Positions 53,925-63,400 of a DNA stretch of 64,000 nt are shown here, in pieces (within the stretch, counting starts at the first letter, position 1; every line of letters starts with the position of its first letter). Origin of the DNA: JADGRB01 sp036267635. GTDB taxonomy: Bacteria; Myxococcota_A; Polyangia; Fen-1088. Below the pieces are notes generated by a model. That model saw nothing but the letters and a program-made list of their open reading frames with translations, searched no databases and had not been told where the DNA came from. Location of the stretch: assembly GCA_036267635.1 (NCBI GenBank), contig DATAVR010000032.1, positions 60,986 to 124,985 of the forward strand. The letters are read 5' to 3'. A program made the position numbers and the translations under genes.

Positions 53925-55007
53925 ATGAGCCTCACCGTCAAGAACCTCACCAAGCGGTTCACCGCCGCCGGCACGCCGGCGGTGGCGGAGGTCTCGTTCG
54001 TCGCGCCGGCGGGCGGCATCACCACGCTGCTCGGGCCATCGGGCTCGGGCAAGTCGACGGTGCTGCGGATCGTCGCCGGGTTGGAGCAGCCCGACGACGG
54101 CCAGGTGCTGTTCGGCGACGACGACGTGACGCGCCTGCCGGCCCAGAAGCGCGGCCTCGGCTTCGTGTTCCAGAGCTATGCGCTGTTCAAGCACATGAAC
54201 GTGCGCGCCAACGTCGCCTTCGGTCTCGGCGTCCGCAAGGTGCCGAAGGAGGAGCGGCGCCGCAAGGTCGCCGAGCTGCTCGCGCTGGTGCAGCTCGACG
54301 GCCTCGGCGAGCGTTACCCGGCGGAGCTTTCGGGCGGGCAGCGGCAGCGGGTGGCCTTCGCGCGCGCGCTGGCCATTACACCGAAGGTGCTGCTGCTCGA
54401 CGAGCCGTTCGGCGCGCTCGACGCGCAGGTGCGGGTCGAGCTGCGCGACTGGTTGCGGCGCCTGCACGACGAGCGGAGCGTCACCACGCTGCTCGTCACC
54501 CACGACCAGGCCGAGGCGATGGAGGTCTCGGATCAGGTGGTCGTCATGCACGAGGGGCGGGTGGCCCAGTCGGGCACCGTGCGGGAAATCTACGATCGCC
54601 CGGCCACCCCGTTCGTGGCCGCCTTCGTCGGCGGCGCCAACGTCCTGCGCGGGCAGATGGTCGGCGGGCGGGTCAGCCTCGGCGCGCTGGCGGTCGGCGC
54701 GCTGGGGGTCGAGGTCGCCGACGGCATGAGCGCGCCCGACGGCGCCGCGGTGAACGCCTACGTCCGCCCGCACGACGTGGCGCTGACCCGGGCCGAGGCC
54801 GACACGCCGCGCCTCTCCGTCGCCCGCGTCGAGCGGATGGCCTGGCTCGGCGGCACGGTGAAGGTGTCGCTCAAGCTGGCCGACGGCGCGCCCATGACGG
54901 TGGAGATGCCCAAGGCCGAGGCGCAGGCGCTGGCCATCACGGAGGGCGATCTGGTGATGGCCAACCCGCGCGAGGCCAAGGTGTTCGTGGAGGACTACTC
55001 GATATGA
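53925..55007 (+). CDS. cysA: Sulfate/thiosulfate-type ABC transporter ATP-binding protein
   Basis: 360 residues. Walker A GPSGSGKST, signature LSGGQRQRVAFARAL, Walker B LLLDEPF and the H-loop THDQ are intact, and a C-terminal TOBE-like domain (about 240-360) follows. The ATPase belongs to the CysA/PotA/MalK type. The sulfur-assimilation setting favours CysA. No permease (cysT, cysW) or binding protein lies next to it, so its membrane partners must be elsewhere. The start lies 32 bases after the sulfite reductase stop, and its end overlaps the Rrf2 gene by four bases. Confidence 0.85.
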   Translation: MSLTVKNLTKRFTAAGTPAVAEVSFVAPAGGITTLLGPSGSGKSTVLRIVAGLEQPDDGQVLFGDDDVTRLPAQKRGLGFVFQSYALFKHMNVRANVAFGLGVRKVPKEERRRKVAELLALVQLDGLGERYPAELSGGQRQRVAFARALAITPKVLLLDEPFGALDAQVRVELRDWLRRLHDERSVTTLLVTHDQAEAMEVSDQVVVMHEGRVAQSGTVREIYDRPATPFVAAFVGGANVLRGQMVGGRVSLGALAVGALGVEVADGMSAPDGAAVNAYVRPHDVALTRAEADTPRLSVARVERMAWLGGTVKVSLKLADGAPMTVEMPKAEAQALAITEGDLVMANPREAKVFVEDYSI

Positions 55008-55467
55008 GGGTCACCACCCGCACCCGTTACGCCATCCGCGCCCTCTACGACCTGGCGTTTCACCGGCAGGGGCAGGCGGCGCAGGCCAAGGAGATCGCCG
55101 AGCGGCAGCAGATCCCGCTGCGCTTCCTCGAGCAGATCCTGCAGGACCTGCGGCGGGCCGGGATGATCGAGGCGCGGCGTGGGCCGCGCGGCGGGTACGC
55201 GCTGGCGCGCCCGCCGGCCGAGATCTCGCTGGCCGACGTGCTGCGCGCGGTGCGCGGCCCGCTCGAAGACCTGCTCGGCGTCGAGAGCGGACCGGCGAGC
55301 CCGGACGCCCCGGCAGCCCGGGCCGACGTCCCGGCGCTGGTCTGGGGCGAGGTCGGCTCGCGCCTGATCGACGTGCTCGAGCAGGCGACGCTGGCCGACT
55401 TCGTGGCGCGGGCCGAAGCCTCCGGCGAGCGCCGCGCCGCCCAACCGCCGACGATGTACTTCATCTG

Positions 55468-55468
<1 letters not shown>
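55004..55468 (+). CDS. Rrf2-family (CymR-like) transcriptional regulator
   Basis: 154 residues. The Rrf2 winged helix is at 1-85: TTRTRYAIRALYDLAFH, AKEIAERQQIPLRFLEQILQDLRRAGMIEARRGPRGGYALARPPAEISLADVLRAV. There is no Cys at all, so it cannot hold the Fe-S cluster of IscR or NsrR. This is like CymR, which in Firmicutes represses sulfur genes when bound to cysteine synthase. Here cysteine synthase is the very next gene, joined by TGATG. Confidence 0.88.
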
Positions 55469-56415
<947 letters not shown>

Positions 56416-56484
56416 CTCGCAGCGCCAAGTGTTATGCACGAAGGGGTAGACGCGCCGGGGCCTCGCCTTCATCATTGAGGGCCG

Positions 56485-57699
56485 ATGGGCACCTGGCGCG
56501 GGCGGCTGGTGGGGGCGGCGGCGATCGTGGCCTCCGTCGAGTGCCTGGTCGGTTGCTTGGGCGGCGAGCCGCTCGGCGGTCATCCGACCGGCGCCGGGGG
56601 GACCGGCATCCTGGCGACGGGCGGCGTGAACGGCAGGGGTGGTGGAGGCGGCGACGGCGGTGTGGGCGGCGATGGCGACGTCGGTGGGACCTCTCCGTCC
56701 ACGACCGGCGGCGGCGGCGTGCTGGGGACAGGCGGAGAGGTCGGCCAAGGCGGCACCGGGCCGGCGCAGTTCTGCGGGGAGGTCAGCGACCCTGTCGCGT
56801 TGCCGGCCGCGCCCGACGTCCTGATCCTGCTCGACCGATCGAGCTCGATGAACGACGACAGCAACGAGATGGTCTGTACGGGGGGATGCGGGGCGAGCTC
56901 GAAGTGGGCGGTGCTCTCGGCGGCGATCGAGAACCTGATCCGCGGGAACCTGTCGGTGAACTGGGGGCTGGCGCTCTACGGCAGCGACGATGCCTGCGGC
57001 GTGACGGCCGGTGCCGCCGTCGACGTCTCCCAGAATTCCGCGTTGTCGATCGAGTCGATCGAATCGGTGCTGGCCACGACCACTCCGGGCGGGGACGCGC
57101 CGACCGCGGCGGCGATCCGCGCCGCATCGACCTATCTGCAGTCGCGCCAGGACACCAGCCCCAAGTACCTCCTGCTGGCGACCGACGGACGTTCGGGCTG
57201 CGCGCCGGAAGACACCGGGACAGCCGACACCGACGCCGTAAACGCGGTGGTCGGCGCTTCCATCGACGGAATTCCCACCTTCGTTCTCGGCCTCGCGCCC
57301 GCCTCGGACGCATCGGCGACCGCTGTGCTCAACGAGATGGCCGTGAACGGCGGCGAGCAGACGGGAGGGATGAACGCCTTCTACACCACCGCCGACATCG
57401 GCTCGGTCTTCATGCCGGGCGGGGTGCTCGGCGACGGTTGCACGTTGCCTCTCCCCTATCCGCTGGTCGGGGACACCACGTTGACGGTCAACGGAACGAC
57501 GACCAACGGGAGCACGGTCGTCTTCCCCCAGTATCCACTGGACGGCTGGTCGTTCACCGACCCGACCGACAGCGCCATCGAGCTCAATGGGAGCGCGTGC
57601 GTCGGCGCGATGAGCGGGAGCTACACGGCGCTCAACTTCTACTACCAATGCGGCTTGCAAGAGCCGCGGGAGCGTTCCGGCCCGAGCCCGGAACGGTAG
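56485..57699 (+). CDS. VWA-domain lipoprotein (first of a tandem pair)
   Basis: 404 residues. A lipoprotein signal with LVGC (Cys24) is followed by a Gly-rich linker (about 35-90), then a von Willebrand A domain (about 110-310). The MIDAS motif is ILLDRSSSMNDDSNE, with TPGGDAPTAAAI and LLATDGRSGC as the other metal-site segments. Cys clusters (CTGGCG, Cys in ACG) suggest disulfides. A C-terminal beta domain (about 320-390) has GWSFTDPTDSAIELNGSAC. Such proteins bind ligands through a metal ion at the cell surface. The next gene is a close paralogue. Confidence 0.85.
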   Translation: MGTWRGRLVGAAAIVASVECLVGCLGGEPLGGHPTGAGGTGILATGGVNGRGGGGGDGGVGGDGDVGGTSPSTTGGGGVLGTGGEVGQGGTGPAQFCGEVSDPVALPAAPDVLILLDRSSSMNDDSNEMVCTGGCGASSKWAVLSAAIENLIRGNLSVNWGLALYGSDDACGVTAGAAVDVSQNSALSIESIESVLATTTPGGDAPTAAAIRAASTYLQSRQDTSPKYLLLATDGRSGCAPEDTGTADTDAVNAVVGASIDGIPTFVLGLAPASDASATAVLNEMAVNGGEQTGGMNAFYTTADIGSVFMPGGVLGDGCTLPLPYPLVGDTTLTVNGTTTNGSTVVFPQYPLDGWSFTDPTDSAIELNGSACVGAMSGSYTALNFYYQCGLQEPRERSGPSPER

Positions 57700-57707
57700 A
57701 ACCGCCG

Positions 57708-58850
57708 ATGAGACGCTCAGGCCACCCTCTCGCGCTGGCAGCGGCGATCGCGGCTTGCGCCGGCTGCTTCGGCGGCGAGTCGCTCGGCGATCACCACCCG
57801 GCCGGCAGCGGTGGGAGCGGCGTCTCCTCGACGGGCGGCACGAACGGCATGAGCGGTGCGGGCGACACCGGCAGCGCGGGCGGGACGGGCGGAGAGATCG
57901 GCGAAGGCGGCAGCAGCGGGCCCGCGCAGTTCTGTGGCTCGGTGGCCAGCTACCCCGAGCCGGCGCTCCGCTCCGACATCCTCATCGTCCTCGACCGCTC
58001 GAGCTCGATGAACGACGACAGCAACGAGGTCGGTTGCCAGGGGGGCTGCGGCCCGAGCTCGAAGTTCGCCGTGCTCTCGGCCGCGCTCGACCAGCTCGTC
58101 CACGAGAACCCTTCGGTGAACTGGGGGCTCGCGTTCTTCCCCAGCGACGACGCCTGTGGGGTGACCGCCGGCGCCGCGGTCGACGTCTCCCCCGACGCCC
58201 CGTCGGCGATCGAGTCGGAGCTACCGACGATGATGCCGGGGGCGGGCGACGCGCCGACCGCGGCGGCGATCAACGCCGCGGCGGCCTATCTGCAGTCCCG
58301 CCTCGACATGAACGCCAAGTACATCCTGCTGGCGACCGACGGGCGCTCGGGCTGCGCGACCGACACCGACGCGGAGAACGCCATCACCGGCGCGCTCTCT
58401 GCCGGCATTCCGACCTTCGTGGTCGGGATCGTGCCCAGCTCCGACACCGCCGGGACCGCCACCTTGAACCAGCTGGCGGTGCTTGGCGGCGAACCGGCGC
58501 AGGGGACGGCGAGCGACTTTCTGACCATCGCCGATCTCGGCCCCTCGCTCGCGCCCATGCCGTCATCGGCCGTCTCCTGCGACCTCTATCTCCCGTTTCC
58601 GATCGGCACCGGCACCATGTTGCAGATCCAGGCGATCGCCGACGGCGGCAGCGTGCTGGTCGACATCCCGCAAGATTCAATCAATGGGTGGTCGTTCACC
58701 TCGCCCGATCCGGACGGCGTCGTCCTCAACGGAGCGGCCTGCGCCTCGACGATGGACGGCAGCTACACCCAGTTCGAGATCTCCTACGGGTGCTCGGGGC
58801 CTCCGCCGCTCGCGCGCGCTCGACCGAGCCCGCAGGACGGTAGCAGGTAA
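57708..58850 (+). CDS. VWA-domain lipoprotein (second of a tandem pair)
   Basis: 380 residues from the ATG at 57708, eight bases after the first gene's stop. It has the same layout: lipoprotein signal with CAGC (Cys20), Gly/Ser/Thr linker, VWA domain with IVLDRSSSMNDDSNE, GAGDAPTAAAI and LLATDGRSGC, then GWSFTSPDPDGVVLNGAAC. Roughly half the VWA residues match the upstream copy, so the pair is an old tandem duplication. Partner and ligand are unknown. Confidence 0.85.
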   Translation: MRRSGHPLALAAAIAACAGCFGGESLGDHHPAGSGGSGVSSTGGTNGMSGAGDTGSAGGTGGEIGEGGSSGPAQFCGSVASYPEPALRSDILIVLDRSSSMNDDSNEVGCQGGCGPSSKFAVLSAALDQLVHENPSVNWGLAFFPSDDACGVTAGAAVDVSPDAPSAIESELPTMMPGAGDAPTAAAINAAAAYLQSRLDMNAKYILLATDGRSGCATDTDAENAITGALSAGIPTFVVGIVPSSDTAGTATLNQLAVLGGEPAQGTASDFLTIADLGPSLAPMPSSAVSCDLYLPFPIGTGTMLQIQAIADGGSVLVDIPQDSINGWSFTSPDPDGVVLNGAACASTMDGSYTQFEISYGCSGPPPLARARPSPQDGSR

Positions 58851-58863
58851 ACGGCGCGGGCGG

Positions 58864-59676
58864 TCAGAGCCGGCCGGTGGCCAGCAAGGCGATCAGCACC
58901 AGCCCCAGCGCCACCCGATAGACGATGAACGGGACGGTGCTGCGGGCGCGCAGGAAGCGGAGCAGCCAGGCGATGCTGGCGTAGCCGGCGACGGCCGCCG
59001 CGACCAGGCCGATGGCCATCGTGCTGCCGTGCAGATCGTGCGCGCGCATCACCTTGGGCATCTCGAACACCCCCGCCGCGGCGACGATCGGCACGCTGAG
59101 CAGGAACGAGAAGCGGGCCGCCGCCTCGCGCCGGAAGCCGAGCGCCATCGCCGCCATCAGCGTGCTGCCCGAGCGCGAGACGCCGGGGATCACCGCGAAC
59201 GCCTGTGCGCAGCCGATGATGAGCGCGTCGCGCAGCGTGATCTGGTCGAAGGTGCGGACGTGGGAGGCCTTCTTCTCGACCACCGCCAGGAGGAGCGCGA
59301 CGACGATCATCGCGCTGGCGATCACCCACAGCGAGCGAAACGACCCTTCGATGGCGTGCCTGAACAGCACCCCGGCCACGACCGCCGGCATGGTGCCGAC
59401 GACGAGGTAGCCGAGCTCGCGCGCCGGGCGCGTCGGCGGCTGCGACCGGTCGCTGAGCGCCTTCCACCCGGCGCTCAGCATCTTCATCAGGTCGGGCAGG
59501 AAGTAGCCGATCACCGCGACCAGCGACCCGAGCTGCAGGACGGCCGTGTAGGCCGCGCCCGGATCGTCCCACTGGAGCAACGCCGGCACGATCCGCAAAT
59601 GTGCCGTCGAGGAGATGGGCAAAAATTCGGTGATGCCCTGAACGACGCCCAGGACCAACGATTCGAGATTCGTCAT
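58864..59676 (-). CDS. uppP: Undecaprenyl-diphosphatase UppP (BacA)
   Basis: 270 residues, about eight helices. The two active-site motifs are present: LGVVQGITEFLPISSTAHL near the start and VIPGVSRSGSTLMAAMALGFRREAAARFSFLL in the middle. It recycles undecaprenyl diphosphate to the lipid carrier used for peptidoglycan and polysaccharides and confers bacitracin tolerance. Its ATG directly follows the stop of birA on the same strand. Confidence 0.95.
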   Translation of the reverse strand: MTNLESLVLGVVQGITEFLPISSTAHLRIVPALLQWDDPGAAYTAVLQLGSLVAVIGYFLPDLMKMLSAGWKALSDRSQPPTRPARELGYLVVGTMPAVVAGVLFRHAIEGSFRSLWVIASAMIVVALLLAVVEKKASHVRTFDQITLRDALIIGCAQAFAVIPGVSRSGSTLMAAMALGFRREAAARFSFLLSVPIVAAAGVFEMPKVMRAHDLHGSTMAIGLVAAAVAGYASIAWLLRFLRARSTVPFIVYRVALGLVLIALLATGRL

Positions 59677-60537
59677 CTAAGAGAGCTCTCCGGAGATCAC
59701 GCGGTGAATCTGCCCTGTGTCGTCCTGCAAACGCAAGGCGCCGTCGGGGTCGACGCCGAGCGCGAGCCCCGTGAGCCGCTCGCCGGGGCGCCCGGGCGCG
59801 GTCACCCGACAGCGCGCCGGGAAGGCGGCGTGGGCCTCGAACGCCTCCACCGCGGCAGCCGGGCCGCGCCGCTCGAACTCGTCGTAGAGCGGCTCGAGCG
59901 CGCCGAGCACCGCGGCCAGCAGCGCGACGCGATCGACGGGCCGGCCGAGCGCCCGCCGCAGCGACGTCGCCCGCTCGGCGATCTCGGGCGGAAAATCGAC
60001 GCCGTTGGCGTTGAGGCCGATCCCCACCACCACGTGGAGCGCGCTGGCCCCCGCGCTGGCCATCTCCGTCAGTATCCCGGCCACCTTCCTCAACACGGGG
60101 ACCCCGAGAGGGTCCCCGAACCCCCCCGCGACGGATTCCGCCGGGCCAAGCCCGGCTCCATCCACGCGCCCCGTGTTGTCCTCGACCAGCTCGACGTCGT
60201 TCGGCCACTTGAGCCGCGGCGCGACCCCGAAAGTCCCGAGCGCGCGCGCCACCGCGGCGCCCGCCAGCAGGGTGAGCGGCGGGATCTCCGACGGCGGGCG
60301 GGTCGGCCGCAGCAGGATCGAGAAGTAGAGGTTGTCGCCGGCCGGCGAGTGCCAGCTGCGCCCCAGCCGCCCGCGCCCGGCCGTCTGCGCGTCGGCCGCG
60401 ATCACCAGCCCGGCCGGCGCGCCGGCCCGCGCCCGCTCGGCCGCCAGATCGTTCGTCGAGGCGCAGGCGGCGTACCACTCGAAGGTCTGCCCCAACCAGC
60501 GCGTGCCGAGCCGCGCGCGCAGCGCCTCGCCGTCCAT
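59677..60537 (-). CDS. birA: Biotin-[acetyl-CoA-carboxylase] ligase with an in-frame palindromic insertion
   Basis: 286 residues, without the N-terminal DNA-binding domain of E. coli BirA. Catalytic segments: STNDLAAERARAG, AADAQTAGRGRLGRSWHSP, YFSILLRP, LKWPNDVELVED (111-120) and RKVAGILTEMA (150-160), VGIGLNANG, and a C-terminal SH3-like domain. Between WPNDVELVED and RKVAGI most family members have only a few residues. Here 29 extra (121-149, NTGRVDGAGL...GVPVL) are present, encoded by the palindromic element at 60091-60178. The insertion is in a surface loop between core strands, so activity may be kept. It joins biotin to the carboxylase carrier protein. Confidence 0.92.
   Translation of the reverse strand: MDGEALRARLGTRWLGQTFEWYAACASTNDLAAERARAGAPAGLVIAADAQTAGRGRLGRSWHSPAGDNLYFSILLRPTRPPSEIPPLTLLAGAAVARALGTFGVAPRLKWPNDVELVEDNTGRVDGAGLGPAESVAGGFGDPLGVPVLRKVAGILTEMASAGASALHVVVGIGLNANGVDFPPEIAERATSLRRALGRPVDRVALLAAVLGALEPLYDEFERRGPAAAVEAFEAHAAFPARCRVTAPGRPGERLTGLALGVDPDGALRLQDDTGQIHRVISGELS
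60091..60178 (-). repeat. Palindromic repeat element inserted in birA
   Basis: 88 bases bounded by perfect 10-base inverted ends, caacacgggg (60091-60100) and ccccgtgttg (60169-60178). Inside are GCCGGGC caa GCCCGGC (60140-60156) and GGGGACCC cgaga GGGTCCCC (60097-60117), with a run of seven C between them. It is the reverse complement of, and about 85% alike to, 45495-45569. It is read in frame as about 29 extra residues. Confidence 0.88.
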
Positions 60538-60558
60538 TCGAGCGGCGAGCTTACACGT

Positions 60559-61467
60559 TCAGCCGGAGGACAGCTCGCGCCCCGACGACGCCAATGTCTC
60601 ATTGGCCGGGCGGATCTCGCAGGAAAAATTGATCGCCCGCGCCGAGTGCGTGAGCGACCCGACCGAGATGACGTCGACGCCGGTCTGGCTGATCTCGCGG
60701 ATCCGATCGAGCGTGACGCCCCCCGAGGCCTCGATCACCGTCTGCGGGCGCCGCTCGCGCACGCGCTTGACCGCGTCGGCCATGTCGCGCGCCTGGAAGT
60801 TGTCGAGCAGGATCCCCTCGGCGCCGGCTTCGATCGCCTCGTCGAGCTGCGCCATGGTGTCGACCTCGACCACCACCCGCAGGGTGTGCGGCGCGTGGGC
60901 GCGCGCCCGCCGCACCGCCTCGCGCACCGACCCGGTGAGCGCCACGTGGTTGTCCTTGATCAAGATCCCCGACGCCAGGTCCGACCGGTGGTTGGCGCCC
61001 CCCCCGGCCCGCACCGCGTACTTCTCGAGCGCGCGCAGCCCGGGCGTCGTCTTGCGGGTGTCGGTGACGCGCAGCTTGGCCCCCTCGGTGGCGGCCACGT
61101 AGGCCTGGGTGACGGTGGCGATCCCCGACAGGTGCTGCAGGAAGTTCAACGCCGTCCGCTCGCCCGCCAGCAGCGCCGCCGCCGGCCCGCGCACGGTGGC
61201 GACCACCGCGCCCGGCTGCACCGGATCGCCGTCGGCGACCTTCGTCCGCACGCGCGTCCGCCAGTCGAACCGGGTGAACACCGCCTCGACGACGCCCAGC
61301 CCGCAGACGACCGCCCGCTCGCGCACGACGATCTCCGCCTCGGCCTCCTGCGTCTCGTCGATCACCGCCGCCGTGGTGGCATCGCCGCGGCCGACGTCCT
61401 CCTCCAGCGCCAGGTCCAAGATCCGCTGCACCGCCGGCGTGTACCAGGGGGCCGAATAGACGCTCAC
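60559..61467 (-). CDS. nadC: Nicotinate-nucleotide pyrophosphorylase (quinolinate phosphoribosyltransferase)
   Basis: 302 residues from a GTG at 61467 that overlaps the upstream HAD gene's stop as GTGA. NadC landmarks: EEDVGRGDATTAAVI, GERTALNFLQHLSGIAT, DTRKTTPGLRALEKYAVRAGGGANHR, LIKDNHVAL and EASGGVTLDRIREISQTGVDVISVGSLTHS. It makes nicotinate mononucleotide from quinolinate and PRPP. Longer open frames upstream are antisense to the HAD gene. Confidence 0.95.
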   Translation of the reverse strand: MSVYSAPWYTPAVQRILDLALEEDVGRGDATTAAVIDETQEAEAEIVVRERAVVCGLGVVEAVFTRFDWRTRVRTKVADGDPVQPGAVVATVRGPAAALLAGERTALNFLQHLSGIATVTQAYVAATEGAKLRVTDTRKTTPGLRALEKYAVRAGGGANHRSDLASGILIKDNHVALTGSVREAVRRARAHAPHTLRVVVEVDTMAQLDEAIEAGAEGILLDNFQARDMADAVKRVRERRPQTVIEASGGVTLDRIREISQTGVDVISVGSLTHSARAINFSCEIRPANETLASSGRELSSG

Positions 61468-62201
61468 GGGCGAACGTCCACTGAAGCTTCCACTGGGACT
61501 TCCGTCGAGACGTCCGCCGAGACTTCCGCCAGGGCTTCGACCGCCACCCGCCAGTCCTGCACCGGCCAGCCGCGCTGCTTGGCGGCCCGCCGCAGGCGCG
61601 GATCGGGGTTCACCACCACCTGGTTGCCGACCCGCTCCAGCATCGGCAGGTCGGTGTACGAGTCGGTGTAGAACCAGCTTTCGCCGAGATCGAGCTGCCG
61701 CCGCGCCCCCAGGTCCTCGGCCCAGTGGACCTTGCCCGGCCCCACGCAGGCCGGCCCCACCAGCCGCCCGGTGAAGAGGCCCCCGGTCACCTCGAACTGG
61801 GTCGACATGTTCTCCTCGATCCCCAGCGCCTCGGCGATCGGCCGGGTCACGTAGGTGGGCGACGACGACAGGATGGCCAGCACGTGCCCGTCGGCCCGGT
61901 GGCGGGCGATCCGGCTGTGGGCGCCCGGGACGATCAGCGGCAGGATGTCGTTCTCGACCCAGCGGCGGCAGCGCTCCTCGAAGTCGCGCTCGACCCAGCC
62001 GGCCATCTGGGACGCCACCCGGGTGGCCACCCACTGCAGGTCGATGAGCGACAGGTGGTACTTGGCCATCCAGCCGAGCGCCCGCAGCGCCCGGAAGAAC
62101 GAAATCTCGCCGCGCCGCCGGAGATCCCGCAGAAACAGCCGCCCGGTGTTGCAGGAGACAAGTGTCCGGTCGACATCGAAGAAGGCGCCAACCTGGGACA
62201 T
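61464..62201 (-). CDS. HAD-superfamily (subclass IB) phosphatase
   Basis: 245 residues from the ATG at 62201. Motif I is FFDVDRTLV (DxDxT), motif II ILSSSPTYVTRPIAEALGI, and motifs III/IV GKVHWAEDLGARR and FYTDSYTDLPMLERVG with the Asp pair. The SerB/CicA-type cap is present (about 30-100). Related enzymes act on phosphoserine or lysophospholipids; the substrate here is uncertain. The C-terminal 20 residues (EVSADVSTEVPVEASVDV) are coded by a 12-base repeat. It overlaps nadC. Confidence 0.88.
   Translation of the reverse strand: MSQVGAFFDVDRTLVSCNTGRLFLRDLRRRGEISFFRALRALGWMAKYHLSLIDLQWVATRVASQMAGWVERDFEERCRRWVENDILPLIVPGAHSRIARHRADGHVLAILSSSPTYVTRPIAEALGIEENMSTQFEVTGGLFTGRLVGPACVGPGKVHWAEDLGARRQLDLGESWFYTDSYTDLPMLERVGNQVVVNPDPRLRRAAKQRGWPVQDWRVAVEALAEVSADVSTEVPVEASVDVRP
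61469..61540 (-). repeat. Six 12-base tandem repeats at the end of the HAD gene
   Basis: Units close to ccgagacttccg run from 61469 to 61540 (for example ctgaagcttcca, ctgggacttccg, tcgagacgtccg, ccgagacttccg). They encode alternating EVS/DVS/EVP-type residues in a non-conserved C-terminal tail next to the nadC start. Confidence 0.82.
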
Positions 62202-62356
62202 GTCGCCGGGCAAGTTTACCTCATCTGGGGTCGGATATGACCGAGAACCGGTGATTTCATGCGGTTTTCGACCGATCGCGGCGGCCGCGCTCCGACGCGC
62301 CGGGCCAAGCGACACAATTGACCGGGTGGGCGGAAGGGGGTAGCTATGTAGCGCAC

Positions 62357-62905
62357 ATGCGTCTCACCGGCGGCCTTGATCGTGGCCGGCGTCTCTTTGT
62401 TCCCCGCGGGTCGCGAACACGTCCGACCGCTGCGAAGGTACGCGAAGCGATCTTCAACATCCTCGGCCCACCGCCGGGCCCGGTCCTCGACCTCTACGCC
62501 GGCAGCGGCGCGCTCGGCCTGGAGGCGCTGTCGCGCGGCGCCCCCGCCGCGGTCTTCGTCGAGCGCGACGGCGCGGCGCTGGGGGCTCTGCGCCGCAACC
62601 TGCGCGAGTCGGGGGCCGAGAGCCGCGGCACGATCATCGGCGCCGACGTGCGAAGCGCGCTGCGCAAGCTCTCGAGCGGCAAGCAGCAGTTCTCCTGGGT
62701 CTTCCTGGATCCCCCCTACATCAAAGAGACGGAAGGGGTCCTGGCGGAGCTGTCGGGCAGCGATCTGCTGACGGCCTGCGCGGTGGTGATCGTCGAGCAT
62801 GACCGCCGTCACCCTTCGCCCGCCTCGGTCGGCTGCCTGTTCCTGACCGACCGCCGGCAGTACGGCGACACTGAGCTCTCGTTCTATCGCTGTTCCGGGT
62901 CGTAG
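62357..62905 (+). CDS. rsmD: 16S rRNA (guanine966-N2)-methyltransferase RsmD
   Basis: 182 residues from the ATG at 62357. It begins MRLTGGLDRGRRLFVPRGSRTRPTAAKVREAIFNIL, has the SAM motif VLDLYAGSGALGLEALSRGA and the catalytic DPPY in VFLDPPYIKE. It methylates N2 of G966 in 16S rRNA. coaD follows three bases later, as in many bacteria. Confidence 0.95.
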   Translation: MRLTGGLDRGRRLFVPRGSRTRPTAAKVREAIFNILGPPPGPVLDLYAGSGALGLEALSRGAPAAVFVERDGAALGALRRNLRESGAESRGTIIGADVRSALRKLSSGKQQFSWVFLDPPYIKETEGVLAELSGSDLLTACAVVIVEHDRRHPSPASVGCLFLTDRRQYGDTELSFYRCSGS

Positions 62906-62908
62906 GTC

Positions 62909-63400
62909 GTGAGCCTGGCGGTCTACCCGGGGACCTTCGACCCGATCACCAACGGCCACGCCGACATCCTGCGGCGTTCGCTCAAGATCTTCGACCGGGT
63001 GGTGGTCGCGCTGGCCGAGAACGTCCGCAAGACGCCGCTCTTCTCGCTGGCCGAACGACAGGCCTTCGTCACCGAGGCGCTGGGGGACGACCCGCGGCTG
63101 GAGGTCGACGCGTTCCAGGGGCTCCTGGCCGAGTACTGCCGCAAGCGCGGGGCGAACGTGGTCATCCGCGGGCTGCGGGCGCTGGCCGACTTCGAGTACG
63201 AGTTCCAGTCGGCGCACATGAACCGGCGGCTGGCGCCGGACGTGGAGACGCTGTTTCTGATGACCGGCGAGGAGTCCTTTTATGTATCCTCTTCGCTGGT
63301 CAAAGAAGTCGCTTTGATGGGCGGGGACGTCTCGCGGCTGGTGCCGCCGGGGGTCGCCGCCGCGCTGTCTGAAAAACGTCAACAAGGAGTCCGGCCGTGA
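62909..63400 (+). CDS. coaD: Phosphopantetheine adenylyltransferase
   Basis: 163 residues from a GTG at 62909. The nucleotidyltransferase motifs are AVYPGTFDPITNGHADILRRS (TNGH) and FYVSSSLVKEVALMGGDVS (the [IV]SSSxVKE loop). FEYEFQSAHMNRRL is typical of CoaD. It makes dephospho-CoA, the fourth step of CoA synthesis. Its stop overlaps the next gene's GTG. Confidence 0.95.
   Translation: MSLAVYPGTFDPITNGHADILRRSLKIFDRVVVALAENVRKTPLFSLAERQAFVTEALGDDPRLEVDAFQGLLAEYCRKRGANVVIRGLRALADFEYEFQSAHMNRRLAPDVETLFLMTGEESFYVSSSLVKEVALMGGDVSRLVPPGVAAALSEKRQQGVRP

Noticed and set aside
60091..60178. Frameshift or assembly error in birA
   Set aside because: The frame stays open through the element and rejoins RKVAGI correctly; a second copy elsewhere supports a real repeat.
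60091..60178. Insertion sequence or MITE with target duplication
   Set aside because: Terminal inverted repeats are present, but no clear target duplication flanks them and no transposase is in the window; the in-frame palindromic-element reading fits better.
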